Part shown: piece after piece, positions 19,711 to 28,418 of the stretch
Layout of the letters: each line of letters starts with the position of its first letter
Numbering within the stretch: the stretch's first letter is position 1
Assembly (NCBI GenBank): GCA_000799755.1
Contig: JUHI01000017.1
Location: 1-64,000 of the forward strand
DNA: 64,000 nt
Direction: 5' to 3'
DNA from: Martinezella tropici
GTDB taxonomy: Bacteria; Pseudomonadota; Alphaproteobacteria; Rhizobiales; Rhizobiaceae
Position numbers and translations under genes: made by a program
The notes under the pieces: generated by a model
Database searches by the model: none
Seen by the model: only the letters and a program-made list of their open reading frames with translations
Told to the model about the DNA's origin: nothing

Positions 19711-19741
19711 AAAAAAAGCCCCGCCGCGAACGGCAGGGCTT
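19711..19741 (-). terminator. rho-independent terminator of tig
   Basis: On the minus strand a 10-bp stem (AAGCCCTGCC / GGCGGGGCTT, one mismatch) is followed by seven T, 26 bases after the tig stop. Confidence 0.85.
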
Positions 19742-19766
19742 AATTTCAGTCCGGAAGAAAAGTCGA

Positions 19767-21257
19767 TTATTCGGCGCTGTCTTCAGCAGCCTTCTTCTTC
19801 GGTGCGGCCTTCTTCTTCGGAGCAGCGGCTTCTTCGCCTTCGGCGGCAGCTTCCGTTGCTTCGGCCTTGGCAGCCTTCTTCTTCGGAGCAGCCTTCTTTG
19901 CAGCCGGCTTGCCTTCTTCTTCCTCGTCGTCGGCGAGCAGCGCTTCCTTGGAAACGGTCTTGTCCGTGACGTCAACTTCGGTCAGCAGGTGGTCGATGAC
20001 CTTTTCTTCGAAGATCGGAGCGCGCAGGTTGGCGGAAGCGCCGGGCGTGTTGCGGAAGAATTCCAGGATTTCCTTTTCCTGGCCGGGGAACTGCTGGAGC
20101 TGCGCGTAGAGCGCGCGCTGCAGCTCGTCTTCGGTCACTTCGACGCCGGCCTTCTCGCCGATTTCGGAGAGAACGAGACCGAGGCGAACGCGACGCTCTG
20201 CGAGCTTGCGGTATTCTTCGCGGGCCTTCTCTTCGGTGGTGTCTTCGTCTTCGAAGGTCTTGCCCGATTCGCTGAGATCGGCCTCGATCTGGCGCCAGAT
20301 GCTGGCGAATTCAGCGTCGACCAGCTTCTGCGGCGTGTCGAACTGGTACATTTCGTCGAGCTGGTCGAGGATCTGACGCTTGACCTTCTGGCGCGTGACC
20401 GAGCCGTACTGGCTTTCGATCTGGCCGCGAACGATTTCCTTCAGGCGGTCAGCGGATTCGAGGCCGAGCTTGGAAGCGAGTTCGTCGTTGATTTCGACTT
20501 CGCCGGGAGCTGCAACTTCCTTGACCTTGATGTCGAAGGTGGCTTCCTTGCCGGCAAGGTTCTTGGCCGGATAGTCGGCCGGGAAGGTTACGGTGATGAC
20601 CTTCTCATCGTCAGCCTTGACGCCGACGAGCTGCTCTTCGAAGCCCGGGATGAAACGGTTGGAGCCGAGAACGAGCTGCGAGTCTTCGTCCTTGCCGCCG
20701 TCGAAGGCAACGCCGTCGACCTTGCCGAGGTAGTCGATGGTGACGCGGTCGCCGTTGGCAGCCTTGCCCTTCTTAGTTTCGTAGCTGCGAGCGCTTTCGG
20801 CGATCTTGAGGATCTGCTCGGTCACTTCGTCTTCGCCGATCTCAGCGACTTCGCGGGTGACCTTGATGCCGCCGACCGGCTTCAGTTCGATTGCCGGGAT
20901 GACTTCGTAGGACAGCGTGAATTCGAAGTCGGCCTGGGCGGAGAGGATCTTTTCTGCCTCGTCCTGGTCTTCGGTCATGGCGATTTCAGGCTGGGTGGCC
21001 GACTTTTCGCCGCGCTCGGTCAGGATTGCCGGCGGCTGGTCGCGAACGATTTCGTTGACGAGATCGGCCATGATCGACTTGCCGTAGACCTTCTTCAGGT
21101 GCGAGACCGGAACCTTGCCGGGACGGAAGCCGTTGATGCGGACCTTGTCCTTGACCTCGGCGAGGCGCTCGTTCATGCGCACTTCCATGTCCTTGGCCGG
21201 GATGACCACCTTGATTTCGCGCTTCAGCCCTTCAGCGAGCGTTTCGATAACCTGCAT
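19767..21257 (-). CDS. tig: trigger factor (ribosome-bound chaperone, PPIase)
   Basis: A 496-residue protein. The N-terminal ribosome-binding part has the GFRPGKVP signature near residues 45-52. An FKBP-type prolyl isomerase domain (VTIDYLGKVDGVAFDGG ... FIPGFEEQLVG) follows, then the helical substrate-holding domain. E. coli Tig has 432 residues; the surplus is a C-terminal tail of about 50 residues made of repeated KKAAPKKKAA and glutamate-rich blocks, resembling histone H1 tails. The ATG at 21257 (MQVIETLAEG) has AGGTAGG upstream. It normally precedes clpP-clpX-lon, but here it stands alone in view. Confidence 0.96.
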   Translation of the reverse strand: MQVIETLAEGLKREIKVVIPAKDMEVRMNERLAEVKDKVRINGFRPGKVPVSHLKKVYGKSIMADLVNEIVRDQPPAILTERGEKSATQPEIAMTEDQDEAEKILSAQADFEFTLSYEVIPAIELKPVGGIKVTREVAEIGEDEVTEQILKIAESARSYETKKGKAANGDRVTIDYLGKVDGVAFDGGKDEDSQLVLGSNRFIPGFEEQLVGVKADDEKVITVTFPADYPAKNLAGKEATFDIKVKEVAAPGEVEINDELASKLGLESADRLKEIVRGQIESQYGSVTRQKVKRQILDQLDEMYQFDTPQKLVDAEFASIWRQIEADLSESGKTFEDEDTTEEKAREEYRKLAERRVRLGLVLSEIGEKAGVEVTEDELQRALYAQLQQFPGQEKEILEFFRNTPGASANLRAPIFEEKVIDHLLTEVDVTDKTVSKEALLADDEEEEGKPAAKKAAPKKKAAKAEATEAAAEGEEAAAPKKKAAPKKKAAEDSAE

Positions 21258-21537
21258 TGTCCTACCTTCATTCATGGCGGCCGTGCCCAGACAGCCGTTC
21301 GTTACGATGAGCACGACGCCGGAAAATCCCGAGCGTGGCTTGGATGCAATTCTCTTTACACTTTGCAAGAGCGCCGCGCATTCGAATGAACGCGCAAAAG
21401 GCAGCCCTATCCCGTCACGAGCCAAAACATCTTGTCCCCTTCCTCATCGAAAGCGGGATGCTTTGGGCAAAATGGCGCGTCCTGCGGCATATCGGAAGAC
21501 AGGCTTCGTCAGCCTCCCCCCGTCCACAAGACAGTGT

Positions 21538-21622
<85 letters not shown>

Positions 21623-21768
21623 GTTCCCAAAACCGCATGGCGAATGCCTGCCCATGGGGCCTTCCGGAGCGCGGCGTCTCTATATCACCCGTTTCAAACC
21701 ACGCAAAGGAAAAATGACGGTTCCGCGACGAGGCTTAAAGCTTATCGGAGTTCGTCGCGCTCATATCG

Positions 21769-22389
21769 TCAGTAAAGCGGCTCTTCGTAGACGGATTTGC
21801 CATCGAGAAGCAGGCTTCTGATATGGGCGACGCCATCGGAAGACACGCGCGCCGCGATGGCGACGCGATTGTCGTTGCGGGCGCTCTCGATATCGTGCCC
21901 CTGCCCCTCCGGCACATAATAGCGCTCGATGCCATAGGTGACGCCGACGATCGCCTGGGACGGATCGGTAGCATCGCCATCGAACACATAGTCGACAGGC
22001 AGACTCTTGAGCACGACCGTATCGGGTTTCGGCTCAAGCGCTCCGAAGGATGATTCGACGATGCCCCAGTAACCGTCGTCCTGCTTCTTCAGGCGAACGG
22101 ACAATATTGCGGCACTTTGGCTCATTTTCGGGGGTCCCTTGACCATCGTCGAGAACGGAACCCGCGAAATGTCGTAATTCAAGGTCACGTAGTCGCCGCG
22201 CAGAAGATCGCGCGGATCGACCGGTGCCGTCTTCAAGAGAATCTCGACACCGCTGCGCAATCCCCAGGCCCGCTCGCCGACCATATAGCCCAGCACGGCG
22301 GTCTGAAGGGCCGCAACGATGAGGGCCGCGATCCAGACCCGGCGGGCATTCCCGCTTGCTACCACGCTCCTGTCAGCCAGATCGGTCAT
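21769..22389 (-). CDS. GDYXXLXY domain protein
   Basis: A 206-residue protein with one membrane helix (about residues 18-38) and the family signature GDYVTLNY near 65-72. The rest is predicted periplasmic. Function is unknown; the family is almost always encoded beside a DUF2157/DUF4401 membrane protein, as here. Its ATG overlaps the stop of the upstream DUF2157 gene by four bases (ATGA), so translation is coupled. Confidence 0.88.
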   Translation of the reverse strand: MTDLADRSVVASGNARRVWIAALIVAALQTAVLGYMVGERAWGLRSGVEILLKTAPVDPRDLLRGDYVTLNYDISRVPFSTMVKGPPKMSQSAAILSVRLKKQDDGYWGIVESSFGALEPKPDTVVLKSLPVDYVFDGDATDPSQAIVGVTYGIERYYVPEGQGHDIESARNDNRVAIAARVSSDGVAHIRSLLLDGKSVYEEPLY

Positions 22390-23525
22390 GCCCGCGTCCC
22401 CTGCCCGTGTTTGTCTGAAAAGCGCCGTTCCAGCTGGATAACCAGCCAGGCGGCAATCGCCACAAGTACGCCGGCGACGAGGAAGAAGCCCGCCGTCCCG
22501 ATGATCGAGCCGATCGTCTCGCTGGCGAGGTAGAGAATCTCGCAGGCAAAGACGAAATAGGCGAGATAGCGCACTGCGCCATTGTCACGGCCGCTGAGCG
22601 CAATGGCGATCACCGAGCTCGCCAGCGTCGCCGCCGCCACGATGACGAGCGGCAATCTATCTTCGACCCAGACATTATTTTCGAAGGAGCCGTTGCTGAT
22701 TTCGGCGTGGACCAGAAAGAAGCCGATTGATGCGATGAGGAAGGCGTAGAAGGCCGGCGCGGCGCCGCCTGTGCGTGCAAAGGGCATCAGCGGCGAAGCA
22801 GGAATGCTGACGGCAAGAAAAGCCGCCATGCCGAGAGCGGCGAACAGGATCGCCGTATTGAGCCCCTCATGCCGCCCGAACAGCCAAGTCAGCCAGCCGA
22901 CGAGCATGAGATAGGCCAAATGCCGCGCCGCCGGCGCATCGACATAACGAACGAGGACAATCAGGATCACGGCCATCAGGGGCGGCATCCAGGGCATCAA
23001 CCCATACCATTCGTCGAAATGCCCCCAGATATAAACGCCGCAAAATGCCCAGGCGAGAAAGCCGGCAAGCCCAACCTGGGCGCTCGAGCGAAACAACGCC
23101 GCCACGATGCAGGCCGCGGCGAACCAGACGATCATCATCCTGAGCTCGTCGCCGGACAGATTGTACATCTGGCCGACCAGTGCCATGGCGCCGCCGAAGC
23201 TCAGTGTGCCGAGAATCAGCAATCCGGCCGCAACCACGGAACGTCCCTGAGCCAGAAGATATGCGGCCCCTAGATAGAAGGTCCATATCAGCGCCACGAG
23301 CCCCAGCAAGCGACCTATCCTCGGAATCGCTTCCCAGTTTGCGGAAATGAAAAGCAATAGGGCAAGACCGAGAAGCACGGCGGCAATGATGGTCAAGACG
23401 CGGCCGGCACTGAAACTCGTCTGGCGGCCGTCATACTCGCTCAGAACGGCCTTAGCCGTTGCCGCATCGACCAGACCCTTGTCGGTCCAGATTTTCAGAT
23501 CCCGCTCCAGCCTACCTCGATACAT
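22386..23525 (-). CDS. DUF2157 multi-span membrane protein
   Basis: A 379-residue protein with a soluble N-terminal segment of about 45 residues (LERDLKIWTDKGLVDAATA, the DUF2157 mark) and then about ten hydrophobic helices. Several SANWEAIPRIGRLLGL and YNLSGDELRMMIVWF patches are family-typical. The function is not known. It forms a two-gene unit with the GDYXXLXY protein; the conserved pairing suggests a membrane complex. Confidence 0.88.
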   Translation of the reverse strand: MYRGRLERDLKIWTDKGLVDAATAKAVLSEYDGRQTSFSAGRVLTIIAAVLLGLALLLFISANWEAIPRIGRLLGLVALIWTFYLGAAYLLAQGRSVVAAGLLILGTLSFGGAMALVGQMYNLSGDELRMMIVWFAAACIVAALFRSSAQVGLAGFLAWAFCGVYIWGHFDEWYGLMPWMPPLMAVILIVLVRYVDAPAARHLAYLMLVGWLTWLFGRHEGLNTAILFAALGMAAFLAVSIPASPLMPFARTGGAAPAFYAFLIASIGFFLVHAEISNGSFENNVWVEDRLPLVIVAAATLASSVIAIALSGRDNGAVRYLAYFVFACEILYLASETIGSIIGTAGFFLVAGVLVAIAAWLVIQLERRFSDKHGQGTRA

Positions 23526-23849
23526 GCGCGGCTCCCCTCGTCTGCGATTCCATTCACGCCAGATTTAGCACAAATCGGCGCGCAATCGATGCGAGCCGCG
23601 CCCCTACTGCCCAACCTTCGGCCCACAGGAATATGCGCCTTGTTAATGCAGGGTTAAGAAATTGAGTGGTATTTTCAGCAGCGGTAAAAAGATACCAATT
23701 GAAGATATGCGCACAGCTCATGCCTCCCATGAAAATATTGCGCTGCACAAATTCTAAAAGTCATACTATTAATGGCGCAACAAAGACGATGGTGGCGCAT
23801 CGAGCCGGTACAAATCGGAACCAGCCTGGGGATGCATATCCCGACACGA
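23526..23849. other. intergenic upstream of the three-hairpin RNA
   Basis: 324 bases, increasingly AT-rich towards 23800. It must hold the promoter of the DUF2157 operon (minus) and of the small RNA (plus). No gene was recognised and no strong consensus promoter was seen for the RNA. Confidence 0.4.
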
Positions 23850-23977
23850 TATTCGGAGCCGCATACTCCTCCTCCCAATGCGCTCCGATCGATTGACGAC
23901 ACTCCTCCTCCCAAGTCGTCAATCACTATAAATGACGCCCACCGCATCCTCCTCCCGCGGTGGGCGTTATTTTTTGC
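23850..23977 (+). ncRNA. three-hairpin CCTCCTCCC small RNA (alpha-r14/NfeR1, cuckoo/CcsR type)
   Basis: Three successive hairpins each show CCTCCTCCC in the loop. SL1 is 23854-23887 (CGGAG-CGCAT / ATGCG-CTCCG, motif 23868-23876). SL2 is 23892-23923 (9-bp perfect stem ATTGACGAC/GTCGTCAAT, motif 23904-23912). SL3 is 23935-23967 (11-bp stem ACGCCCACCGC/GCGGTGGGCGT, motif 23948-23956) followed by a T-rich tail, so it doubles as terminator. The loops are anti-Shine-Dalgarno sequences. This layout is that of the rhizobial alpha-r14 (NfeR1) family and of the cuckoo/CcsR RNAs of Rhodobacter, which lie by DUF1127 genes; two such genes follow here. The exact 5' end is a guess. Confidence 0.82.
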
Positions 23978-24402
23978 CCATCTAAATCGTTTTATATCCC
24001 TCAGAAGCGCGCCGAGCTCAAAAAATGGCGACGGGCGACAAGATATTTTGGCAGGCCTGCGCGGCGCCCGCCGGAGAGAGCCGGAGCCTGCAATCGACCT
24101 CCTTCAAAACAGCAAGGCTGGCGAAAAGGTGGCCGAAAGCCGGCAACCATTGGCAAACGCCCGGAAATGCCGGGCATTCGCTCGAAATCGCCTCAAGTGG
24201 CAATCTTCGTTTGGTCGCGGTATGCACACAAAGCAGCCACCATCTTAGGCAAATTGCCCACAAGACTTGCATAGGGTGCATAGGTGACATGAAGCATTCG
24301 CTCTTTTAGTTTTCGCGGCGCAGCATATATTTAAATCCATTAGATCGACGACGGAACCAATCCTGGAACTGCTCGATCCACAGATCCTCGAAAGGGACTA
24401 AA
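23978..24402. other. intergenic before first DUF1127 gene
   Basis: 425 bases with no recognised gene or structured RNA. Open frames exist on both strands but none has a family resemblance or a ribosome binding site. The last 60 bases should carry the DUF1127 promoter and leader (AAAGGGA lies close to its ATG). Confidence 0.4.
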
Positions 24403-24549
24403 ATGAACCTGACCCGCTCTTTCAACAACTGGCGCAAGTATCGTCAGACCGTTAACGAACTCGGCCGCATGAGCGCTCGTGAACTGCACGACCTCGGCAT
24501 CGACCGCGCCGACATCCATCGCGTTGCTCGCGAAGCCACCGGCCGCTAA
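24403..24549 (+). CDS. DUF1127 small basic protein
   Basis: A 48-residue protein of the DUF1127 (YjiS-like) family: Arg-rich N-terminal helix (NNWRKYRQTVNELGRM) and the conserved LHDLGIDRADIHRVA. A Rhodobacter member (CcaF1) binds RNA and works with CCTCCTCCC small RNAs, while others affect phosphate, carbon or motility regulation in Agrobacterium. AAAGGGA precedes the ATG by about seven bases, and a strong terminator follows. The three-hairpin RNA upstream fits a shared role. Confidence 0.9.
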   Translation: MNLTRSFNNWRKYRQTVNELGRMSARELHDLGIDRADIHRVAREATGR

Positions 24550-24585
24550 TCGCCGGACAGGCTTCGCCTTCAGCGAAAGCCTCTC

Positions 24586-24625
24586 AACGCCCGTTGCGGA
24601 CAACCGCGGCGGGCGTTCTTTTTTG
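24586..24625 (+). terminator. terminator of first DUF1127 gene
   Basis: AACGCCCG-TT-GCGG / CCGC-GG-CGGGCGTT hairpin (24586-24599 with 24604-24617) then TTCTTTTTT, 36 bases after the stop. Confidence 0.88.
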
Positions 24626-24852
24626 TCCAGTTGCTGAGCAAGTGCAACATAAGAAATTTCGCTCCGAGCCATTCCCTATATGCAAAGCATATAAATTTTG
24701 AGCATTGGCAGCTTTTTAGGCGCCACATTGCACAAATGCATAGCAGACGCCTTTTCTTTGCACTGCACAATTGGCGCTCTCTCGCCTATATAGAATGCAA
24801 TCGCTGAGGCGGTAATCACATCGCCCGCACGCAAGCTACCGAGGAAAAGATC

Positions 24853-24996
24853 ATGAACCCGATTCGCATTGCAAAGAACTGGATCAGCTACCGCCGCACT
24901 CTGAACGAACTTGGCAACCTCTCCAGCCAGACCCTTTCGGACATCGGCGTCAGCCGTTACGAAATCCGCAACATCGCTGCCCGTTCTTTCCGTTAA
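24853..24996 (+). CDS. DUF1127 small basic protein
   Basis: A 47-residue paralogue of the gene 300 bases upstream, sharing the RTLNELG...LSDIGVSRYEIRNIA pattern. GAGGAAAA lies five bases before the ATG. It has its own upstream region and its own terminator, so it is a separate transcript and not part of an operon with the first copy. The tandem arrangement suggests duplication. A nucleic-acid-binding role is inferred from the basic helix and from the family. Confidence 0.9.
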   Translation: MNPIRIAKNWISYRRTLNELGNLSSQTLSDIGVSRYEIRNIAARSFR

Positions 24997-25025
24997 TAGG
25001 AACGAACTGAGCAGACTGCCTCAAG

Positions 25026-25050
25026 ACGGCGCCTTTCGGCGCCGTTTTTG
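25026..25050 (+). terminator. terminator of second DUF1127 gene
   Basis: ACGGCGCC-TTTC-GGCGCCGT stem followed by TTTTT, 30 bases after the stop. Confidence 0.9.
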
Positions 25051-25155
25051 ATTCTGACGGCTGAGACGCGGCAAGACAGCAAAACGCGGCCACTTTCACG
25101 CGACATGCTTAGCAAAGCATTGGATCGCTGGCCCGCCCGTGATAATGACGCGCGC

Positions 25156-26592
25156 ATGACACAGATCACCTCCCACTCTCCCATTCACGTCATCGGCGGC
25201 GGCCTTGCCGGCTCGGAAGCCGCATGGCAGATCGCCAACGCCGGCGTGCCCGTGATCCTGCACGAGATGCGCGGCGTACGCGGTACCGACGCGCACAAGA
25301 CCGACGATCTTGCCGAACTCGTGTGCTCCAACTCGTTCCGCTCCGACGACGCGATCAGCAATGCCGTCGGCGTCATCCATGCGGAAATGCGCATGGCGGG
25401 TTCGCTGATCATGGCCTGCGCGGACAAACACCAGGTGCCGGCCGGGGGCGCGCTCGCCGTCGACCGCGACGGGTTTTCGGCAGCTGTGACGCAGGCCGTC
25501 CATGGCCACCCGTTGATCACGGTCGTCCGCGAGGAGATCCAAGGGTTGCCGCCAAAAGAATGGGACCAGGCGATCATTGCGACCGGCCCGTTGACCGCAC
25601 CTGATCTTGCGAGCGCCATCCAAGCCGAAACGGGCGCTGATGCGCTTGCCTTCTTCGATGCCATCGCGCCGATCGTCTATCGCGAGAGCATCAATATGGA
25701 TGTCTGCTGGTATCAGTCGCGCTACGACAAGGTCGGCCCCGGCGGCACCGGCAAGGACTATATCAACTGCCCGATGGACGAGGCCCAGTACAATGCCTTC
25801 GTCGATGCGCTGATCGCCGGCGATGCTGTCGGCTTCAAGGAATGGGAAGGCACGCCCTATTTCGATGGCTGCTTGCCGATCGAGGTCATGGCCGAGCGCG
25901 GGCGCGAGACGCTACGCCACGGACCGATGAAGCCGATGGGCCTCACCAATGCCCACAATCCCACGGTCAAGGCCTATGCCGTCGTGCAGCTGCGCCAGGA
26001 CAATGCGCTCGGCACGCTCTACAACATGGTCGGCTTCCAGACGAAGCTGAAGTATGGGGCGCAAGCAGAGATCTTCCGCCTCATTCCGGGCCTCGAGAAT
26101 GCGGAATTCGCCCGCCTCGGCGGCCTGCATCGCAACACCTATATCAGCTCGCCGACCCTGCTCGATCGTTCGCTGGTGCTGAAATCCCGACCGGGCCTGC
26201 GTTTTGCCGGTCAGATCACCGGCTGCGAAGGTTACGTCGAAAGCGCCAGCATCGGCCTGCTCGCCGGCCGTTTTGCGGCTGCTGAGCGCAAGGGCGAAGC
26301 ACCCTTGCTGCCTCCGTCCACCACGGCGCTCGGCTCGCTGCTGAACCACATTACCGGCGGCCACATCGTCTCGGACGAAGAGCCGGGCAAGCGCTCGTTC
26401 CAGCCGATGAACATCAATTTCGGGCTTTTCCCGGAGCTGGAGCCGAGCTCGATCATCAAGCCGGAGGGCGTGAAGCGCTTTCGCGGAAAGGACAAGACGA
26501 TCATGAAGCGCCAGCTCATCGCCAAGCGTGCGCTTGGCGATTGCGCCAAGTGGCTCGGCGTACAGGCGCCCGCACTTGCTGAAAGCGCCTGA
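25156..26592 (+). CDS. trmFO: methylenetetrahydrofolate-tRNA uridine-54 methyltransferase
   Basis: A 478-residue FAD enzyme that makes ribothymidine 54 in the tRNA T loop, using methylene-THF as carbon donor. The FAD fold begins VIGGGLAGSEAAW (about residues 11-23); ELVCSNSFRSDD, YDKVGPGGTGKDYINCPMDE and GQITGCEGYVESASIGLLAG are family blocks. Length fits. The Met at 25156 is chosen because the FAD motif follows within ten residues; no good ribosome binding site is visible, so the start is somewhat uncertain. It stands alone. Confidence 0.94.
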   Translation: MTQITSHSPIHVIGGGLAGSEAAWQIANAGVPVILHEMRGVRGTDAHKTDDLAELVCSNSFRSDDAISNAVGVIHAEMRMAGSLIMACADKHQVPAGGALAVDRDGFSAAVTQAVHGHPLITVVREEIQGLPPKEWDQAIIATGPLTAPDLASAIQAETGADALAFFDAIAPIVYRESINMDVCWYQSRYDKVGPGGTGKDYINCPMDEAQYNAFVDALIAGDAVGFKEWEGTPYFDGCLPIEVMAERGRETLRHGPMKPMGLTNAHNPTVKAYAVVQLRQDNALGTLYNMVGFQTKLKYGAQAEIFRLIPGLENAEFARLGGLHRNTYISSPTLLDRSLVLKSRPGLRFAGQITGCEGYVESASIGLLAGRFAAAERKGEAPLLPPSTTALGSLLNHITGGHIVSDEEPGKRSFQPMNINFGLFPELEPSSIIKPEGVKRFRGKDKTIMKRQLIAKRALGDCAKWLGVQAPALAESA

Positions 26593-26610
26593 CTATCGAT
26601 TTTTGGGATT

Positions 26611-27072
26611 TCAGGTCGTTGCCGGCGGCGCGTGGTGTTCGAGCCTCGCGTCCTCGCCGGCAACATAATTGCCCAGCAGCCAGAGCGAAACTTCCGCGGC
26701 CTCCGCGGGCGTCTTGAACTCGAACGTGCCGTTATGATGCGGCACATCCAGGAAATCGACCGTCAAGCCGCGACCGGTTGCCGAGATCTTGGCACGCGCC
26801 CGGCCCGGCTCGATCAGATGGACGCTGAAGTGATTGCGCACATTGCGCATGAAACCGGCCTTGTCGTCATGCAAACGCACGAAGACCGCCTGTCCATCGG
26901 CTGTGGTCTGTAGCTGCCGGATCGCCTCGGCCGGAAAGGCGCGGCCGAATTCCAGAATGGCAAGGCCGGTATCGTGCAGGCCGTCTTCCTTGTTCTGCGA
27001 TGCCATGCGCGTCGCGAAATAGGCAAAGAAGACGACGATTGCAAACAGTATGCACCAGACGACAATACCCAC
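26611..27072 (-). CDS. single-span membrane protein, unknown
   Basis: A 153-residue protein that starts with a membrane helix (about residues 2-20) followed by a soluble domain with VFVRLHDDKAGFMRNVRNHF and DVPHHNGTFEFKTPAEAAE. A GTG at 27072 has GGGGGA seven bases upstream, which I prefer to Met codons further up that would run into the preceding gene. The family is unknown to me; similar proteins follow the phytoene-synthase-like gene in rhizobia, but I cannot name one. Probably the last gene of the secDF transcript. Confidence 0.65.
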   Translation of the reverse strand: MGIVVWCILFAIVVFFAYFATRMASQNKEDGLHDTGLAILEFGRAFPAEAIRQLQTTADGQAVFVRLHDDKAGFMRNVRNHFSVHLIEPGRARAKISATGRGLTVDFLDVPHHNGTFEFKTPAEAAEVSLWLLGNYVAGEDARLEHHAPPATT

Positions 27073-27149
27073 GGCAAATCCCCCTGAAATGCAAATCAAG
27101 TGCCCGCCCATCTCCATAGACGCGGAGACTTGTGCGAGCTTGGTGTATT

Positions 27150-28010
27150 TTAGAGCTTCTTTGTGATCGACGCTATCGCCATCCGCAGCTGACGACGCCA
27201 TTGCGGCAATGCAAGCGATTGATCGAAGATGCCCGCGCCGAGCTTCTGTGCTTTCTTCAAGACGGGCTCGGCCAGAGTTGCCGGCAGAAAAGCCGGAAAG
27301 ACAGCTTGGGGTATGGCACCTGCCGCCCGCGCCTTGGCGAGATGCTCGCGGCCGAGGCCGGCAAAGGCTTCGATCGCGGCCGAAATACGTGGCTTGTCTT
27401 CTCCGGCAAGGAAACTGTCGCGATCGAGCCCTGTGGCCGACAGGATTTCAAGCGGAAGGTAGAGCTGACCGCGATGGCGATTGAGCGGCATCAACAGGAG
27501 CAAGCCGGCAATCGCCTGCGCGACGCCGGCATGACCGGCGGCATCGGCGGAGTGCTTCGCCTCATCGGCGGACAAGACGAGGCTTGCAAGCTGGATGAGG
27601 GCAGATGCGGTCTCGCCGGCATAGCCCTCCACGCTGCTGCGGCTCTCCATGGGGTCGTCGTAGAGATCGAAGATGCGTGCATCGGCCATGTCGATCAGCG
27701 TCTGACGGGGCAGCCGGTATTCTTCGATTGCGGCGAGCAGCTCCGAAGCCAGCGGATTGGCTTCGCTCGATCCATGAGATTGCCCCTCAAGAAGATCGCG
27801 CCAGTATTGCATGCGCACTTCGCCGGGTAGCGGCTCATGCACGAGATCGCGCACGCGGGCCAGCTCGGCATTGAAGGCATAGAGCGCGGCAAGCGCGGGA
27901 CGCTTCTCCTCCGGTGCCAGCAGGCAGGCGAGGTAACGGTCGCGATCGGTGTCGCGCAGCGTGGCCAGGCAGATCTCCCGATTGCTACGGGGCGCAGCTG
28001 TTGTCGTCAT
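27150..28010 (-). CDS. squalene/phytoene synthase-like protein, NDUFAF6 homologue
   Basis: A 286-residue isoprenoid-synthase fold protein. The usual first catalytic DxxxD is not clear (ALYAFNAELARVRDLVHEP), while a DLYDDP segment stands in the middle. The divergence from true carotenoid enzymes, the absence of crt or hopanoid genes nearby, and the neighbour gene point to the NDUFAF6 group, which in mitochondria helps complex I assembly. It follows the NDUFAF3-like gene by 17 bases on the minus strand. The ATG at 28010 is preferred to a TTG seven codons upstream. A catalytic role cannot be excluded. Confidence 0.75.
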   Translation of the reverse strand: MTTTAAPRSNREICLATLRDTDRDRYLACLLAPEEKRPALAALYAFNAELARVRDLVHEPLPGEVRMQYWRDLLEGQSHGSSEANPLASELLAAIEEYRLPRQTLIDMADARIFDLYDDPMESRSSVEGYAGETASALIQLASLVLSADEAKHSADAAGHAGVAQAIAGLLLLMPLNRHRGQLYLPLEILSATGLDRDSFLAGEDKPRISAAIEAFAGLGREHLAKARAAGAIPQAVFPAFLPATLAEPVLKKAQKLGAGIFDQSLALPQWRRQLRMAIASITKKL

Positions 28011-28027
28011 GCTCTTGGGTCCAAAGA

Positions 28028-28414
28028 TCAAACGGCGATCAGCGCCGCAGCCACGGCACGCGATTCGGAGAGCATGATGTTGAAGGTGCGCACGGCAGCC
28101 CCGGTGCTCATCGGATCGGAGGAAATCTGCTTGGCGCGCAGGGCCGCCTTGAGATCGGCCGGCAGCGGACGCAGCTCGGTGCCCGTACCGACGAGCAGAA
28201 CTTCTATCTCCGCGGCTTCATCGAGAACCTTCTGGAAGCGATCAGGCGTCAACGCATCGCCTTGCAGCATGTCCCAGCCGTATATGCCCGAAGGCAGGCA
28301 GAGCAATGAGCCGCGATGCGACATATCGGCAAAGCGGAAGCCACCGTTGCCGTAAGCGTCGATCGGTGCGCGCCCCGGGAAATGCGCGTTACGGATTTCT
28401 ATTCCTTTAGCCAA
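28028..28414 (-). CDS. Mth938-domain protein, NDUFAF3 homologue
   Basis: A 128-residue DUF498/Mth938 protein. HFPGRAPIDAYGNGGFRFADMSHRGSLL is the family core, and LLVGTGTELRPLP follows. Its mitochondrial relative NDUFAF3 is a complex I assembly factor. The most natural start is a TTG at 28414 giving MAKGIEIR, four bases after the secDF stop; longer forms would overlap secDF by dozens of bases. The tight spacing means co-translation with secDF. Confidence 0.85.
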   Translation of the reverse strand: MAKGIEIRNAHFPGRAPIDAYGNGGFRFADMSHRGSLLCLPSGIYGWDMLQGDALTPDRFQKVLDEAAEIEVLLVGTGTELRPLPADLKAALRAKQISSDPMSTGAAVRTFNIMLSESRAVAAALIAV

Positions 28415-28418
28415 TGTC

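Noticed and set aside
23854..23967. Repeated CCTCCTCCC units as a CRISPR or simple repeat
   Set aside because: Each unit sits in the loop of a different, well-paired hairpin, and the last doubles as a terminator; this is a structured RNA. No CRISPR-like array occurs in the window.
27150..28010. Carotenoid or hopanoid biosynthesis gene
   Set aside because: No other crt or hpn genes are near, the first Asp-rich motif is unclear, and the gene is tied to the NDUFAF3-like gene and secDF.
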